A DNA stretch of 19,457 nt. Origin: Oscillospiraceae bacterium. GTDB taxonomy: Bacteria; Bacillota; Clostridia; Oscillospirales; JAKOTC01. The position numbers were made by a program, and so were the translations under genes. The stretch is from positions 16,105 through 35,561 of the forward strand of contig DAOPZJ010000028.1 of NCBI GenBank assembly GCA_035353335.1, in the 5' to 3' direction. This document shows positions 7,716-16,300 of this stretch, piece after piece (within the stretch, counting starts at the first letter, position 1; each line of letters begins with the position of its first letter). The notes below the pieces were generated by a model, which had not been told where the DNA came from, did no database searches, and saw only the letters and a list, made by a program, of their open reading frames with translations.

Positions 7716-10079
7716 ATGTTAGTATCAATGAATTGGATTCGGGATTTTGTCAATCTCGACGGGCTGGACATCGAACAGCTCATTCGCCGCTTCACCCTCT
7801 CGGCCGCAGAGGTCGAGGACGTCTATATCAAAGGCGCTGACACCAAAAACGTTGTCGTCGCCAAAGTGCTCTCGGTCGAGGCACATCCGAACTCCAAAAA
7901 GCTGCATCTGTTAAAAGTGGACCGCGGCGACAAGATCGTCGACTGTGTCTGCGGCGCGCCGAATGTCCGCGAGGGCATGAAGGTGGCATTCGCCTGCGCG
8001 GGCGGCAGCGTCTGCGGCACTCCGATCAACGTGGCGACCGTCGCGGGTTATCCGTCCGAGGGCATGTGCTGCTCCGAATTCGAGCTCGGCATCTCCGCCG
8101 ACCACTCCGGTTTGATGGAGGTTTTCGGGGACTGCGCACTCGGCACCGACATCAAAACCATATACGGCATTGAAGACATCATTTTCGAGGTCGACAACAA
8201 ATCGCTGACCAATCGTCCCGATTTATGGGGCCATTACGGCATCGCGCGCGAATTCGCGGCACTGACCGGCAGAGAACTGAAAAAGCCCGAGACCGTCGAC
8301 GGCGTGCAATATGACGGCCTGCCGGAGGTTCCGGTTGAGATCGTCAACAAAGAGATGTGCTTCCGGTACAGCTCGGTTCGCGTGGAGAATATCAGCGCGA
8401 AGGTCAGCCCGGTTAATATGCGCATCCGGCTGTTTTACTGCGGACTGCGCGCCATCAATCTGCTCGCCGACCTGACCAATTATGTGATGCTCGAGCTCAG
8501 TCAGCCGATGCACGCGTTCGACTTAAAAAAAGTCAACAACGTGCAGGTGAAAAATTTCAATACGCCGTTCAAATTCAAGACCCTCGACGGCATCGAGCGC
8601 GACATCGACGAAAACACATTGATGATCTGCTCGAACGGCCTGCCCGTAGCCGTCGCCGGCATCATGGGCGGGCTGGAATCCGAGATCACAGACGAGACCG
8701 ATTCACTGTTGTTGGAGTCCGCCAATTTTGACGCGGTAAGCACGCGCAAATCGTCTCAGCGGCTCGGTCTGCGCACCGATTCGAGCATGCGCTACGAAAA
8801 GACCCTCGATCCCGAACTCACGATGCCCGCGCTCGGCCGGCTTTTAAAGCTGTTAGCCGACGTTGATCCGGGCGTAAAGGTGATCTCGAAATTCACCGAC
8901 CGCTATGTCAAAAAATATCCGCCGATCACGATCACGTTCGACAAACACTATGTCGACCGTTATACCGGCATCGAAATTTCGAATAATCAGATCCTGTCGA
9001 CACTGCGCGCGCTGGGCTTCAAAGCCGAGTATTTCGATAATAAATTCAAAGTCGGCGTCCCGACCTGGCGCGCGACCAAGGATGTGACCATTGCCGCCGA
9101 TATCATCGAGGAGATCACGCGCATCTACGGCTACGACAACTTTGAGGCCGTCACTGCAAAGAGCGCTTTGCATCCGGTGACGAAAACCACCGCAAAGACC
9201 GATGAGAGCAATACAAAGACCCTGCTTGTCGACAAATATCTGCTGCACGAGGTGCATTCGTATATTTGGTGCGACGGCAAAAAATATAAAAAATTCGGCA
9301 TTCCGGTCGAGGAAAACGTCCGGATCCTCAACATCCCGACGCCCGAACTGGGTACGCTGCGCAATGCGATGACTCCGTCATTACTGTGCTTCGTCAACGA
9401 AAACCGCAATTATGCGGCGAAATACGGCATCTTCGAAATCGGCCGTACCTTTGTCGGCGCCAAAGAAAACGGTTACTGCAACGAGCGCAGAACGCTGGGA
9501 ATCGCGCTGTATGACCGCGAGGGAACCGAAAAAGCATTGTTTTATGATCTGCTTGCAATCGTCGGCGATCTGTGCGGTGAATTGAAACACCAAAAACCCG
9601 TTTATGCCAACATCGCGCCCAGGCACGACTGGCAGCACCCGCGCAACATCGCCTCGATCACCCTTGCAGGAAAAGAGATCGGCTTTGTCTCCGCCGTCCA
9701 TCCGACCGTGAACGAAAAGCTGGATAAAACCGCGGCTGTCGTATTCGCCGAAATCGATATGGATCTTTTCTCGTCCGTGCCCGCGCAGGTGTTGAAATAC
9801 GCCGAGCCGTCCAAGTTCCCGGGCATCGACGTCGATTTGACTTTTGTCCTGAAGGACGGATTCAAATACGCGCAGATTGAAGATACGCTTTCGAGAAATC
9901 CCTGCGTTTTTCTGACCGGCGTCAGGATGCTTGACCTGTATGAAGGCGAGGCAAAGACGGTCACGATCCGCTTAAATTACGCCTCGATGGAAAAGACGTT
10001 ATCGCGTGAGGAAATCGACCCTCATACACAGGCGGTCATCGCGGATTTAGCTTCAAAAGGGATTGCATTAAAGGCCTGA
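7716..10079 (+). CDS. pheT: Phenylalanine--tRNA ligase beta subunit
   Basis: 787 residues, normal for the family. The N-terminal EMAP/Trbp111-like OB domain lies at about 40-150 (VVVAKVLSVEAHPNSKKLHL). The B3/B4 editing domain spans about 205-400 and carries the usual QPMHAFD stretch. The B5 domain (about 405-475, with VPTWRATKDV), the catalytic-like module and a C-terminal anticodon-binding FDX-ACB domain (about 690-787, KFPGIDVDLTFVLKDG) follow. The beta subunit binds tRNA and hydrolyses Tyr-tRNA-Phe. The ATG follows a GAAAGGAT ribosome site at 7698-7705. The gene is separated from pheS by 98 nt that hold two hairpins. It should be cotranscribed with pheS under the T-box. The protein ends in LKA rather than the more usual LR. 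Confidence 0.97.
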   Translation: MLVSMNWIRDFVNLDGLDIEQLIRRFTLSAAEVEDVYIKGADTKNVVVAKVLSVEAHPNSKKLHLLKVDRGDKIVDCVCGAPNVREGMKVAFACAGGSVCGTPINVATVAGYPSEGMCCSEFELGISADHSGLMEVFGDCALGTDIKTIYGIEDIIFEVDNKSLTNRPDLWGHYGIAREFAALTGRELKKPETVDGVQYDGLPEVPVEIVNKEMCFRYSSVRVENISAKVSPVNMRIRLFYCGLRAINLLADLTNYVMLELSQPMHAFDLKKVNNVQVKNFNTPFKFKTLDGIERDIDENTLMICSNGLPVAVAGIMGGLESEITDETDSLLLESANFDAVSTRKSSQRLGLRTDSSMRYEKTLDPELTMPALGRLLKLLADVDPGVKVISKFTDRYVKKYPPITITFDKHYVDRYTGIEISNNQILSTLRALGFKAEYFDNKFKVGVPTWRATKDVTIAADIIEEITRIYGYDNFEAVTAKSALHPVTKTTAKTDESNTKTLLVDKYLLHEVHSYIWCDGKKYKKFGIPVEENVRILNIPTPELGTLRNAMTPSLLCFVNENRNYAAKYGIFEIGRTFVGAKENGYCNERRTLGIALYDREGTEKALFYDLLAIVGDLCGELKHQKPVYANIAPRHDWQHPRNIASITLAGKEIGFVSAVHPTVNEKLDKTAAVVFAEIDMDLFSSVPAQVLKYAEPSKFPGIDVDLTFVLKDGFKYAQIEDTLSRNPCVFLTGVRMLDLYEGEAKTVTIRLNYASMEKTLSREEIDPHTQAVIADLASKGIALKA

Positions 10080-10091
10080 ATGTGATAAAAT
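10063..10091 (+). promoter_or_regulatory. Candidate internal promoter upstream of asnS
   Basis: TTGCAT (10063-10068) and TAAAAT (10086-10091) are 17 nt apart. The -10 is preceded by TGA, an extended -10. The -35 lies inside the end of pheT. If real, it lets asnS and the aminotransferase escape the phenylalanine switch. Confidence 0.35.
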
Positions 10092-10128
10092 ACTGCTCAT
10101 ACCTTTTTGGAAGGGGCAGTAGATTATT

Positions 10129-11517
10129 ATGAAACGCGTCGAAATCGCCAAGCTCTTCGCTACACCCGAACAGTATATCGGAAAGAACCTCACGGTATGC
10201 GGCTGGGCCAAAACCCTGCGCGTGTCCAAAGGCATCTCGTTTGTCGAACTCAACGACGGGAGCTGTTTCCGAAATCTCCAGGTCGTGGCCGAAGAGAACA
10301 TGCCCGGCTATGCCGAGGCGACCCGCCAGAACAACGGGTGCGCTTTGGTTGTCGAGGGCGTTTTGACCGCGACCCCGGACAGCAAACAAGCTTTTGAACT
10401 GAAAGCGACGAATATCACGATCGAGGGAACTTCTTCGCCCGACTATCCGCTGCAAAAAAAGCGCCATTCATTGGAGTTTCTGCGCACGATGCCGCATCTG
10501 CGCCCGCGCACGAATACATTGGGCGCGGTTTATCGGCTGCGCTCGGTCGTGAGCTATGCCATCCACAAGTTTTTCACCGAAAACGGATTTATCTATACCC
10601 ATTCGCCGATCATCACCGGCAGCGACTGCGAAGGCGCCGGAGAGATGTTCCGCGTGACCACGCTGGACGCCAAAAACCCGCCGCTGACCGAATCCGGCGA
10701 GGTCGATTTTGCCAAGGACTTTTTCGGAAAACCCGCGTCCATGACGGTTTCGGGACAGCTCGAAGCCGAGGCGTTTGCGCTTTGCTACGGCAAGGTCTAT
10801 AACTTCGGACCGACGTTCCGGGCCGAGAATTCCAATACGCCGATCCACGCGTCGGAGTTTTGGATGATCGAGCCGGAGATTGCGTTTGCCGATCTGTCGG
10901 ACGACATGCGGCTGGCGCAGGATATGTTGGTTTCCGTGGTCAAATATGCCATGGAACAATGCCCGGATGAGCTGGCGTTTTTCAATGAGCACTATGACAA
11001 CGGCCTGCTTGACCGTCTGAACGCGTTAGTCAGCGCCGATTTCAAGGTCTGTGAATATACTGAGGCAATAGACCTGCTCAAAAACAGCGGGGCGGCGTTT
11101 GAATATCCGGTCTACTGGGGCTGTGATCTGCAAAAAGAGCACGAGCGCTGGCTGACCGAGACCTATTTCAAAGCGCCGGTGTTTCTGATCAACTACCCCA
11201 AGGAGATCAAGGCGTTCTACATGCGTATCAACGACGACGGCAAAACGGTCGCCGCGATGGATTTATTGGTACCGGGCGTCGGCGAGATCATCGGCGGCAG
11301 CCAGAGGGAAGAGCGCATCGACGTGCTTGAAAGCCGTATGGCTGAGTGCAATCTCAACAAAGACGACTACGGCTGGTATCTCGATCTGCGCCGTTACGGC
11401 GGCACAAAACACGCCGGTTTCGGTCTGGGTCTCGAGCGTCTGCTGCTCTATCTGACCTGTGTCGGCAACATCCGCGATGTACTTCTGTTCCCGCGCACTC
11501 CGAAAACACTGGCATAA
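10129..11517 (+). CDS. asnS: Asparagine--tRNA ligase
   Basis: 462 residues, typical for bacterial AsnRS. An N-terminal OB-fold anticodon domain (about 1-105, VCGWAKTLR and SFVELNDGS) is followed by a class IIb catalytic core. Motif 2 is FRAENSNTPIHASEFWMIE (230-248); the SNTPIHASEF wording separates AsnRS from AspRS. Motif 3 is GFGLGLERLL (430-439) followed by IRDVLLFPRTP. It charges tRNA-Asn with asparagine in the cytoplasm as a homodimer. A GGAAGGGG ribosome site (10109-10116) lies a rather long 12 nt before the ATG. It follows pheT by 49 nt and precedes the aminotransferase by 28 nt. No second T-box is present, so control is either through the pheST leader or the candidate internal promoter. 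Confidence 0.96.
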   Translation: MKRVEIAKLFATPEQYIGKNLTVCGWAKTLRVSKGISFVELNDGSCFRNLQVVAEENMPGYAEATRQNNGCALVVEGVLTATPDSKQAFELKATNITIEGTSSPDYPLQKKRHSLEFLRTMPHLRPRTNTLGAVYRLRSVVSYAIHKFFTENGFIYTHSPIITGSDCEGAGEMFRVTTLDAKNPPLTESGEVDFAKDFFGKPASMTVSGQLEAEAFALCYGKVYNFGPTFRAENSNTPIHASEFWMIEPEIAFADLSDDMRLAQDMLVSVVKYAMEQCPDELAFFNEHYDNGLLDRLNALVSADFKVCEYTEAIDLLKNSGAAFEYPVYWGCDLQKEHERWLTETYFKAPVFLINYPKEIKAFYMRINDDGKTVAAMDLLVPGVGEIIGGSQREERIDVLESRMAECNLNKDDYGWYLDLRRYGGTKHAGFGLGLERLLLYLTCVGNIRDVLLFPRTPKTLA

Positions 11518-11545
11518 TTCTGTTTGAAAATTTGATGGTGATGAT

Positions 11546-12835
11546 ATGAACTACACAAAACTGCCCCGGGAGCAGCTGTTGATTCAAAAGGCGCTTTTGC
11601 AGGGAATCTACAATGACTACAAAGCCAAAGGCCTGAAACTTGACATCTCGCGCGGCAAGCCCGCGCCCGAGATGCTCTCGCTTGCAAATCCGATCCTTTC
11701 GGTACTCGGTCCGACTTCCAATCTGCAGTCGGAAGACGGCCTCGACGCGCGCAACTACGGCGGCCTCGACGGCATTCCCGAGGCAAAGCGGCTGTTTTCC
11801 GAAATTCTGAGCGTCCCGGCCGAAAACCTGATCGTCTACGGCAACTCCAGTTTGAACCTGATGTACGACACGCTCGTCCGGTCAATGATCTTCGGCGTAT
11901 TCGCGGGCGGCGTTCCGCTGTATGAGTGCAAAAACCGCAAGTGGCTGTGTCCGGTTCCGGGTTACGACCGCCATTTCGCGATCACCGACAAGCTCGGCTT
12001 CGAGATGATCAACATCCCGATGTATGAGGATGGCCCGGATATGGATTTGGTCGAGCAGTACGTCAACGAAGACCCGGACGTCAAAGGCATCTGGTGCGTC
12101 CCGGTCTATTCCAATCCGACCGGAGCGGTATATTCTCATAAAGTCATCGAGCGTTTAGCGGCTCTGAGGCCTTCTTCGCATGATTTCCGCATCTACTGCG
12201 ACAATGCCTATGTCATGCACACGTTTGCGGGCGCCGCGAAAGCCAAAGTCACGAATTTACTGACCGAGGCGCAAAAACACGGAAACAGCAGCATGGTCTA
12301 TCTGTTCACTTCGACCAGCAAGATCAGTTTTGCGGGCGGCGGCGTCTCGGCGATCGCCTCGGGTGCGGAGAATCTGGCGTTTTACAAAAAACTTCTGTCC
12401 TATCAGACCATCGGCCATGACAAACTCAACCAGCTGCGGCACGCACGCTATTTCAAAGACCTCGACGGTGTCGCCGAACATATGGAAAAATACATGAAGC
12501 TGCTCGTCCCGAAGTTTATAACGGTCTGCGCCAAACTCAAAGAGGGCCTCGAAGCGACCGGCGTCGCCGAATGGAACGAACCCAAGGGCGGCTATTTCAT
12601 CAGCGTAAACCTGTTGCCGGGCTGCGCAAAGCGCACGGTGGCGTTATGCAAGGAAGCGGGCTTGGTTCTGACGCCGGCGGGCGCGACCTTCCCCTACGGG
12701 ATGGACCCCGAGGATTCGAACATACGCATCTCCCCGAGTTTTCCGCATGTCGATCAGCTTGCGGAGGCCATGGACGTCTTCTGCGCCTCGGCGAAACTCG
12801 CGGCGGTTGAAAAACTGCTGTCGCAGGATAAATAA
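11546..12835 (+). CDS. PLP-dependent aminotransferase, aspartate aminotransferase type (PF12897-like subgroup)
   Basis: 429 residues with fold-type I PLP motifs. These are YGNSSLNLMYD (98-108, phosphate and ring stacking), SNPTG (189-193, Asn190), YCDNAY (217-222, Asp219 to the pyridine nitrogen), TSTSKIS with the Schiff-base Lys259, and NIRISPSFP with Arg394 for the substrate carboxylate. The RGKPAPEM and NYGGLDGIPEA segments resemble the group of aspartate aminotransferases represented by AspT of Corynebacterium glutamicum, often confused with MocR-type regulators; no DNA-binding domain is present here. The likely reaction is aspartate plus 2-oxoglutarate to oxaloacetate plus glutamate. Aromatic substrates are possible but unproven. 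It is last in the pheST-asnS cluster, 28 nt after asnS, and ends just before a strong terminator. It may supply the Asp/Asn precursor for the neighbouring synthetase, which is inference. Confidence 0.85.
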   Translation: MNYTKLPREQLLIQKALLQGIYNDYKAKGLKLDISRGKPAPEMLSLANPILSVLGPTSNLQSEDGLDARNYGGLDGIPEAKRLFSEILSVPAENLIVYGNSSLNLMYDTLVRSMIFGVFAGGVPLYECKNRKWLCPVPGYDRHFAITDKLGFEMINIPMYEDGPDMDLVEQYVNEDPDVKGIWCVPVYSNPTGAVYSHKVIERLAALRPSSHDFRIYCDNAYVMHTFAGAAKAKVTNLLTEAQKHGNSSMVYLFTSTSKISFAGGGVSAIASGAENLAFYKKLLSYQTIGHDKLNQLRHARYFKDLDGVAEHMEKYMKLLVPKFITVCAKLKEGLEATGVAEWNEPKGGYFISVNLLPGCAKRTVALCKEAGLVLTPAGATFPYGMDPEDSNIRISPSFPHVDQLAEAMDVFCASAKLAAVEKLLSQDK

Positions 12836-12857
12836 ACTATTACAAGACGATAAAAAC

Positions 12858-12907
12858 CACGGCGAACGGGCAAACCCCGTTCGCCGTGATTGCTTTTTGT
12901 TGCTGTT
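12858..12907 (+). terminator. Strong intrinsic terminator after the aminotransferase gene
   Basis: CACGGCGAACGGG (12858-12870) pairs perfectly with CCCGTTCGCCGTG (12876-12888) around a 5-nt loop. TTTTTGTTGCTGTTTT follows. Five A's precede the stem, so it could also terminate on the minus strand. It closes the pheST-asnS-aminotransferase unit. Confidence 0.93.
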
Positions 12908-12995
12908 TTATTTTAAATTTTTCAAACTTTCCGATAAGGTATAACGGCAAAACCGCAGGAAACCGCAGCAGGATCTCCGCGCACCGGATTTTGCC

Positions 12996-13024
12996 TTGCG
13001 AAAAATCGGAAAATGAAGTAGAAT
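12996..13024 (+). promoter_or_regulatory. Candidate promoter for the URO-D/GT10 genes
   Basis: TTGCGA (12996-13001) and TAGAAT (13019-13024) are separated by 17 nt, with the URO-D-family start 75 nt downstream. It lies between the preceding terminator and the next gene, where a promoter is needed. The -35 match is only partial. Confidence 0.4.
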
Positions 13025-13098
13025 GGATGTCAGCGACTGCCCAAACCGCAGCAAAGCGTGTAAGAAAACCAATAAATCGTTAACGGGAGCATAACAGG

Positions 13099-14109
13099 AT
13101 GGAAAAACGGGATGCCGTAAAAACAGCGATTAATCATAAAACCTGCGCGTCTTTGCCGTACGCCATCACGTTCGCGCGTGACGCCTATGAGGCCTACGGG
13201 GAGCGGCTGACGGCGGACTTCGTCACCGGCTGGGTGAAAAGCGAATACGAGGCGGGGCGGCTCGACATGGACGAGGCCGTCCGGCTCGGCATCGGAAACA
13301 GCGTGTTTGCGTTCGGCTGCCCGTGGTGGAACTGGTACGATCTGCCCAAGTCCTATTCCGGGTATGACGCGCCCGAAAAACTGCCGAAAACCATCGGAAT
13401 CGGAAATTACGTCGGGTTTACCGACCGAATCAAAGCGATCAAAGACGCGACCGGCTGTTATATGCTGGTCACGATCTGGGGCAGTCATTTTGAAAAGGCC
13501 TATTTCGCGCGCGGCATCGAAAATTTCCTCGCCGATATGGCCGGAGAGCCGGAGTTTGCCAAAGCGCTGCTCGATATGATCATCCGCAAAAATATCGTCA
13601 TGCTCGAAAACATCGTCAACATCCCCGAGATCGATGGGATTTTACTCGGCAGCGATTGGGGCTCTCAGAAATCGCTGTTGATGTCGCCCGACGTCTGGCA
13701 CGAGATGATTGAGCCCGGCGAACAGCGTGAATATAACCTGATCCACGAAGGCGGAAAGGACGTCTGGGTGCATTCCTGCGGCAACGTCGAGGCCATCATG
13801 GGCGATCTGGTCAGAATGGGCGTCGACGTGCTGAATCCGGTACAGCCGGAATGTATGGAGCTCACGAAAATCAAACGACTTCACGGCGATAAACTGACCT
13901 TTTGGGGCGGTATCAGCACCCAGCAGACGCTGCCGTACGGAACGCCCGGGCAAGTCAGAACCGAGATCGCGCAAGTGGTCGGGATCATGGGAAAGGGCGG
14001 GGGATACATCCTCTCGCCGGCGCAGAGCATCCAATCAGACGTGCCCTATGAAAACGCCTGCGCCATGATCGATGAAGCCCAAAAAAGATACGCGGCTGAG
14101 GTGATGTAA
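13099..14109 (+). CDS. Uroporphyrinogen decarboxylase (URO-D) superfamily protein, not HemE
   Basis: 336 residues of a TIM-barrel URO-D/MtaA-like protein. Supporting motifs are the SDWGSQKSLLMSPDVW segment (185-200), HSCGN (225-229) after VWV, LNPVQPE (245-251), FWGGISTQQTLPYGTP (268-283) and a C-terminal GGGYILSPAQSIQSDVP (300-316). The HemE arginine signature near the N-terminus is absent, so haem synthesis is unlikely. The HxC pair (His225, Cys227) recalls the zinc site of corrinoid/methylthiol methyltransferases. The third ligand is unclear; Cys252 is a candidate. Many such Clostridia proteins have no assigned substrate. A GGGAG ribosome site (13085-13089) precedes the ATG. The TAA stop overlaps the next gene's ATG by one base, so it is cotranslated with a glycosyltransferase, an odd partner. 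Role unknown. Confidence 0.8.
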   Translation: MEKRDAVKTAINHKTCASLPYAITFARDAYEAYGERLTADFVTGWVKSEYEAGRLDMDEAVRLGIGNSVFAFGCPWWNWYDLPKSYSGYDAPEKLPKTIGIGNYVGFTDRIKAIKDATGCYMLVTIWGSHFEKAYFARGIENFLADMAGEPEFAKALLDMIIRKNIVMLENIVNIPEIDGILLGSDWGSQKSLLMSPDVWHEMIEPGEQREYNLIHEGGKDVWVHSCGNVEAIMGDLVRMGVDVLNPVQPECMELTKIKRLHGDKLTFWGGISTQQTLPYGTPGQVRTEIAQVVGIMGKGGGYILSPAQSIQSDVPYENACAMIDEAQKRYAAEVM

Positions 14110-15125
14110 TGGAAAAGCGTAAAATCAAAGCTGCTTTTGTGGATTTTTGGGAACCGATTGAACTGCTGAAGAAGACGATCCTGCTCAGAACGCTTGAAAA
14201 ATATTACGAAATCGAATTCAGCGATGATCCCGATTACGTCTTCGCGTCTTGTTTCGGCCTTTTTAACACCGGCGCGTTAAAATATAAAAATGCGATCAGG
14301 ATTTTCATCTCTTTTGAAAATCTCTGGCCGGATTTCGATTTATACGATTACGCCGTTACTTGTTTTCCGCTTCAATACGGAGACCGTCATCTGACCCATC
14401 CGTATTGCTTCGACCATAATGATTACGATAAAAGCATCGAATCGGCAAAAAACAAGCATCTGACGGCGGCGGAGGATTTTGCGCGGAAAACCGGATTTTG
14501 CTCTTTTGTGGTAAGCAACAATATCGGCGATCCGTTTCGGGAGGAATTTTTCGACCGGCTGAGCACCTATCAGAAAATCGACTCCGCCGGGCGGTTCAGA
14601 AACAATGTCGGTCAAAAAAACGGGATAAAAGACAAATTCGCGTTTGCTTCGCAGCGGAAATTTTCCATCACTTTTGAAAATTCCAAAGTCGACGGGTACG
14701 TCACGGAAAAAATATTGGAAGGGTTTGCCGCTCATACAATCCCGATTTATTGGGGCTCTCCGGATGTAAACAAGTACTTTAATCCGGCGGCGTTCATTTA
14801 CATTAAAGGGCCGGAAGATGTTGACGATGCGATCGAAAAGATCAAATATCTAGACCAAAACGACGAAGCTTACATAAAAATGCTGTCGCAGCCGGCATTT
14901 TCTTCACCGGATATCGCAGAACTAACTCATAAGGAATTAGAAGAGTTTTTAAGGCATATTATCGAACAGCCGAAAGAAGCGGCTTATCGACGGGCGATGT
15001 ACGGGTACTCGATTTATAAAGAACGCCGTCTGATCATCTCGGCAAAGGTCGCCGGGCCGTTGAAAAAATGCAAACTCATTCTGATCGATGTCTACAGAAA
15101 ACTGAAAAAGCTGACAGGTCAATAA
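14109..15125 (+). CDS. Glycosyltransferase family 10 (alpha-1,3/1,4-fucosyltransferase-like), copy 1
   Basis: 338 residues. The core matches GT10 as in Helicobacter pylori FucT. WPDFDLYDYAVTCF (73-86) and GDRHLTHPYCF (91-101) form the acceptor-side domain. FVVSNN (133-138) and FRNNVG (163-168) follow. The GDP-fucose domain has FSITFENS (185-192), GYVTEKILEGF (196-206) and HTIPIYWGSPDV (209-220). Glu200-Lys201 correspond to the conserved EK pair of that motif. GT10 enzymes transfer L-fucose from GDP-fucose to GlcNAc-containing glycans. A C-terminal basic amphipathic tail (about 312-338, KKCKLILIDVYRKLKKL) could attach it to the membrane; the long heptad repeats of H. pylori FucT are absent. 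The ATG overlaps the previous stop (TAATG) and GAGGTG (14099-14104) serves as ribosome site. Composition is somewhat more AT-rich than the URO-D gene. Donor and acceptor are inferred. Confidence 0.88.
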   Translation: MEKRKIKAAFVDFWEPIELLKKTILLRTLEKYYEIEFSDDPDYVFASCFGLFNTGALKYKNAIRIFISFENLWPDFDLYDYAVTCFPLQYGDRHLTHPYCFDHNDYDKSIESAKNKHLTAAEDFARKTGFCSFVVSNNIGDPFREEFFDRLSTYQKIDSAGRFRNNVGQKNGIKDKFAFASQRKFSITFENSKVDGYVTEKILEGFAAHTIPIYWGSPDVNKYFNPAAFIYIKGPEDVDDAIEKIKYLDQNDEAYIKMLSQPAFSSPDIAELTHKELEEFLRHIIEQPKEAAYRRAMYGYSIYKERRLIISAKVAGPLKKCKLILIDVYRKLKKLTGQ

Positions 15126-15259
15126 ATAAAGGTCCGGAAAATAAACGGCCATAGATTGATATCAAACCGAAACAGAATTTTTCGCTGTAATTTTGTCAAT
15201 AATTTTTCATCGGAATCGGTGATTCTGATGAAGGTCGATCTTAACGGCGGAGGTTTGTT

Positions 15260-16276
15260 TTGGAAAAGCGCAGGATTAAAACGGCGTTTGCCGATTTTGC
15301 GATGCCGTATGAAAAAATACAAAAGGCCCTTTTTTATCGCCTGCTTGAAAAAAATTACGATATTGAACTCAGCGGCAATCCCGATTACGTCTTCGGCTCT
15401 TCCTTCGGCTTGCTCAACAGCGGCGTTATTAAATACCGAAAAGCGGTCCGGATTTTCATCTCTTTTAAAAACCTCTGGCCGGATTTCGATTTATACGATT
15501 ATGCAGTCACTTGCTACCCGTTCACTTACGGCGACCGCCACTTATCCCACCCGTATTGTTTTGACCACGGCAGCCGGGATAAAAATATCGCTTTGGCTAA
15601 AAACAAGCACTTGGCGGCAAACGGGGATTTTATTAAAAAGACGGGATTCTGTTCTTTTGTGGTCAGCAATCATCTGATGGCAAATCCGCTGCGCGAGGAG
15701 TTTTTCGACCGGCTGTGCGGTTATAAGAAAGTTGATTCCGGCGGGAAATTTCGCAATAATATCGGTCAAAAAGACGGCGTCAAAGATAAGCTGGTGTTTG
15801 CATCGGCGCGCAAATTCTCACTTGTTTTCGAAAACTGCCGCGTCGACAATTATATCACCGAAAAAATTCTTGAGGGTTTTGCCGCGCATACGGTTCCCAT
15901 CTATTGGGGCAGCCCGGAAGTCACAAAAATATTTAATCCCAAGGCGTTTATCTATATCAACGGTAAAGAGGACTTTGACGCTGCGATTGAAAAGATCAAG
16001 TATCTCGACAACAACGACGGCGCCTATACGGAGATGCTTTCGCAGCCCGCGCTGCTCGATTTTGAGCTTCCGGATCGTTTCTGCTCGGAGATGGAAGCGT
16101 TCTTTAAGCATATTATCGAACAGCCGCCCGAAAGGGCCTATAGACGCCCTCTGTACGGATTTTCATTATTGAAGGAAAGCCAATTAACGAAAGCGGCAAA
16201 GATCGCGGGACCGTTTCGAACGTGTACGTCCGTTGCGAGAAATTGCGCACAGGAAATCAAACGGTTGTTTCATTGA
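15260..16276 (+). CDS. Glycosyltransferase family 10 (fucosyltransferase-like), copy 2, TTG start
   Basis: A 338-residue paralogue of the preceding gene, the same length and collinear; by hand 66 of the first 100 residues are identical. It keeps WPDFDLYDYAVTC, GDRHLSHPYCF, FSLVFENC, YITEKILEGF and HTVPIYWGSPEV, so it should be an active GT10 enzyme. I chose the TTG at 15260 because GGAGG (15249-15253) lies six bases upstream. The resulting (TTG)EKRRIK also aligns with MEKRKIK of copy 1, and no upstream ATG fits. Differences concentrate at residues 11-35 and 101-145, on the acceptor side, which suggests a changed acceptor. A C-terminal basic segment (KIAGPFRTC to the end) is retained. The 134-nt gap from copy 1 holds no gene and no clear promoter. 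Confidence 0.88.
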   Translation: MEKRRIKTAFADFAMPYEKIQKALFYRLLEKNYDIELSGNPDYVFGSSFGLLNSGVIKYRKAVRIFISFKNLWPDFDLYDYAVTCYPFTYGDRHLSHPYCFDHGSRDKNIALAKNKHLAANGDFIKKTGFCSFVVSNHLMANPLREEFFDRLCGYKKVDSGGKFRNNIGQKDGVKDKLVFASARKFSLVFENCRVDNYITEKILEGFAAHTVPIYWGSPEVTKIFNPKAFIYINGKEDFDAAIEKIKYLDNNDGAYTEMLSQPALLDFELPDRFCSEMEAFFKHIIEQPPERAYRRPLYGFSLLKESQLTKAAKIAGPFRTCTSVARNCAQEIKRLFH

Positions 16277-16278
16277 TC

Positions 16279-16300
16279 AAACCGGTATGATTACGGTTTT
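16279..16300 (+). terminator. Weak candidate terminator between convergent genes
   Basis: AAACCG (16279-16284) can pair with CGGTTT (16294-16299) around a 9-nt loop, followed by TTGTGATTTT. The stem is short and the stop codon of the convergent gene lies in the loop. It is a marginal intrinsic terminator for the GT10 genes. Confidence 0.3.

Noticed and set aside
10468..10992. Minus-strand open frame (174 codons) inside asnS
   Set aside because: The AsnRS class II motifs occupy the plus strand; the antisense peptide is Arg/His-rich, typical of GC-rich shadows.
12836..13098. A small gene in the gap before the URO-D gene (65-codon frames)
   Set aside because: The frames overlap the strong terminator hairpin and have no ribosome site; the gap is better explained by a terminator and a promoter.
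13099..14109. HemE, uroporphyrinogen decarboxylase of haem synthesis
   Set aside because: The N-terminal arginine signature of HemE is missing and no haem genes are adjacent; only the superfamily fold is supported.
15156..15677. Plus-strand open frame overlapping the start of GT10 copy 2
   Set aside because: It runs out of frame over the conserved GT10 N-terminus; the paralogue comparison fixes the correct frame.
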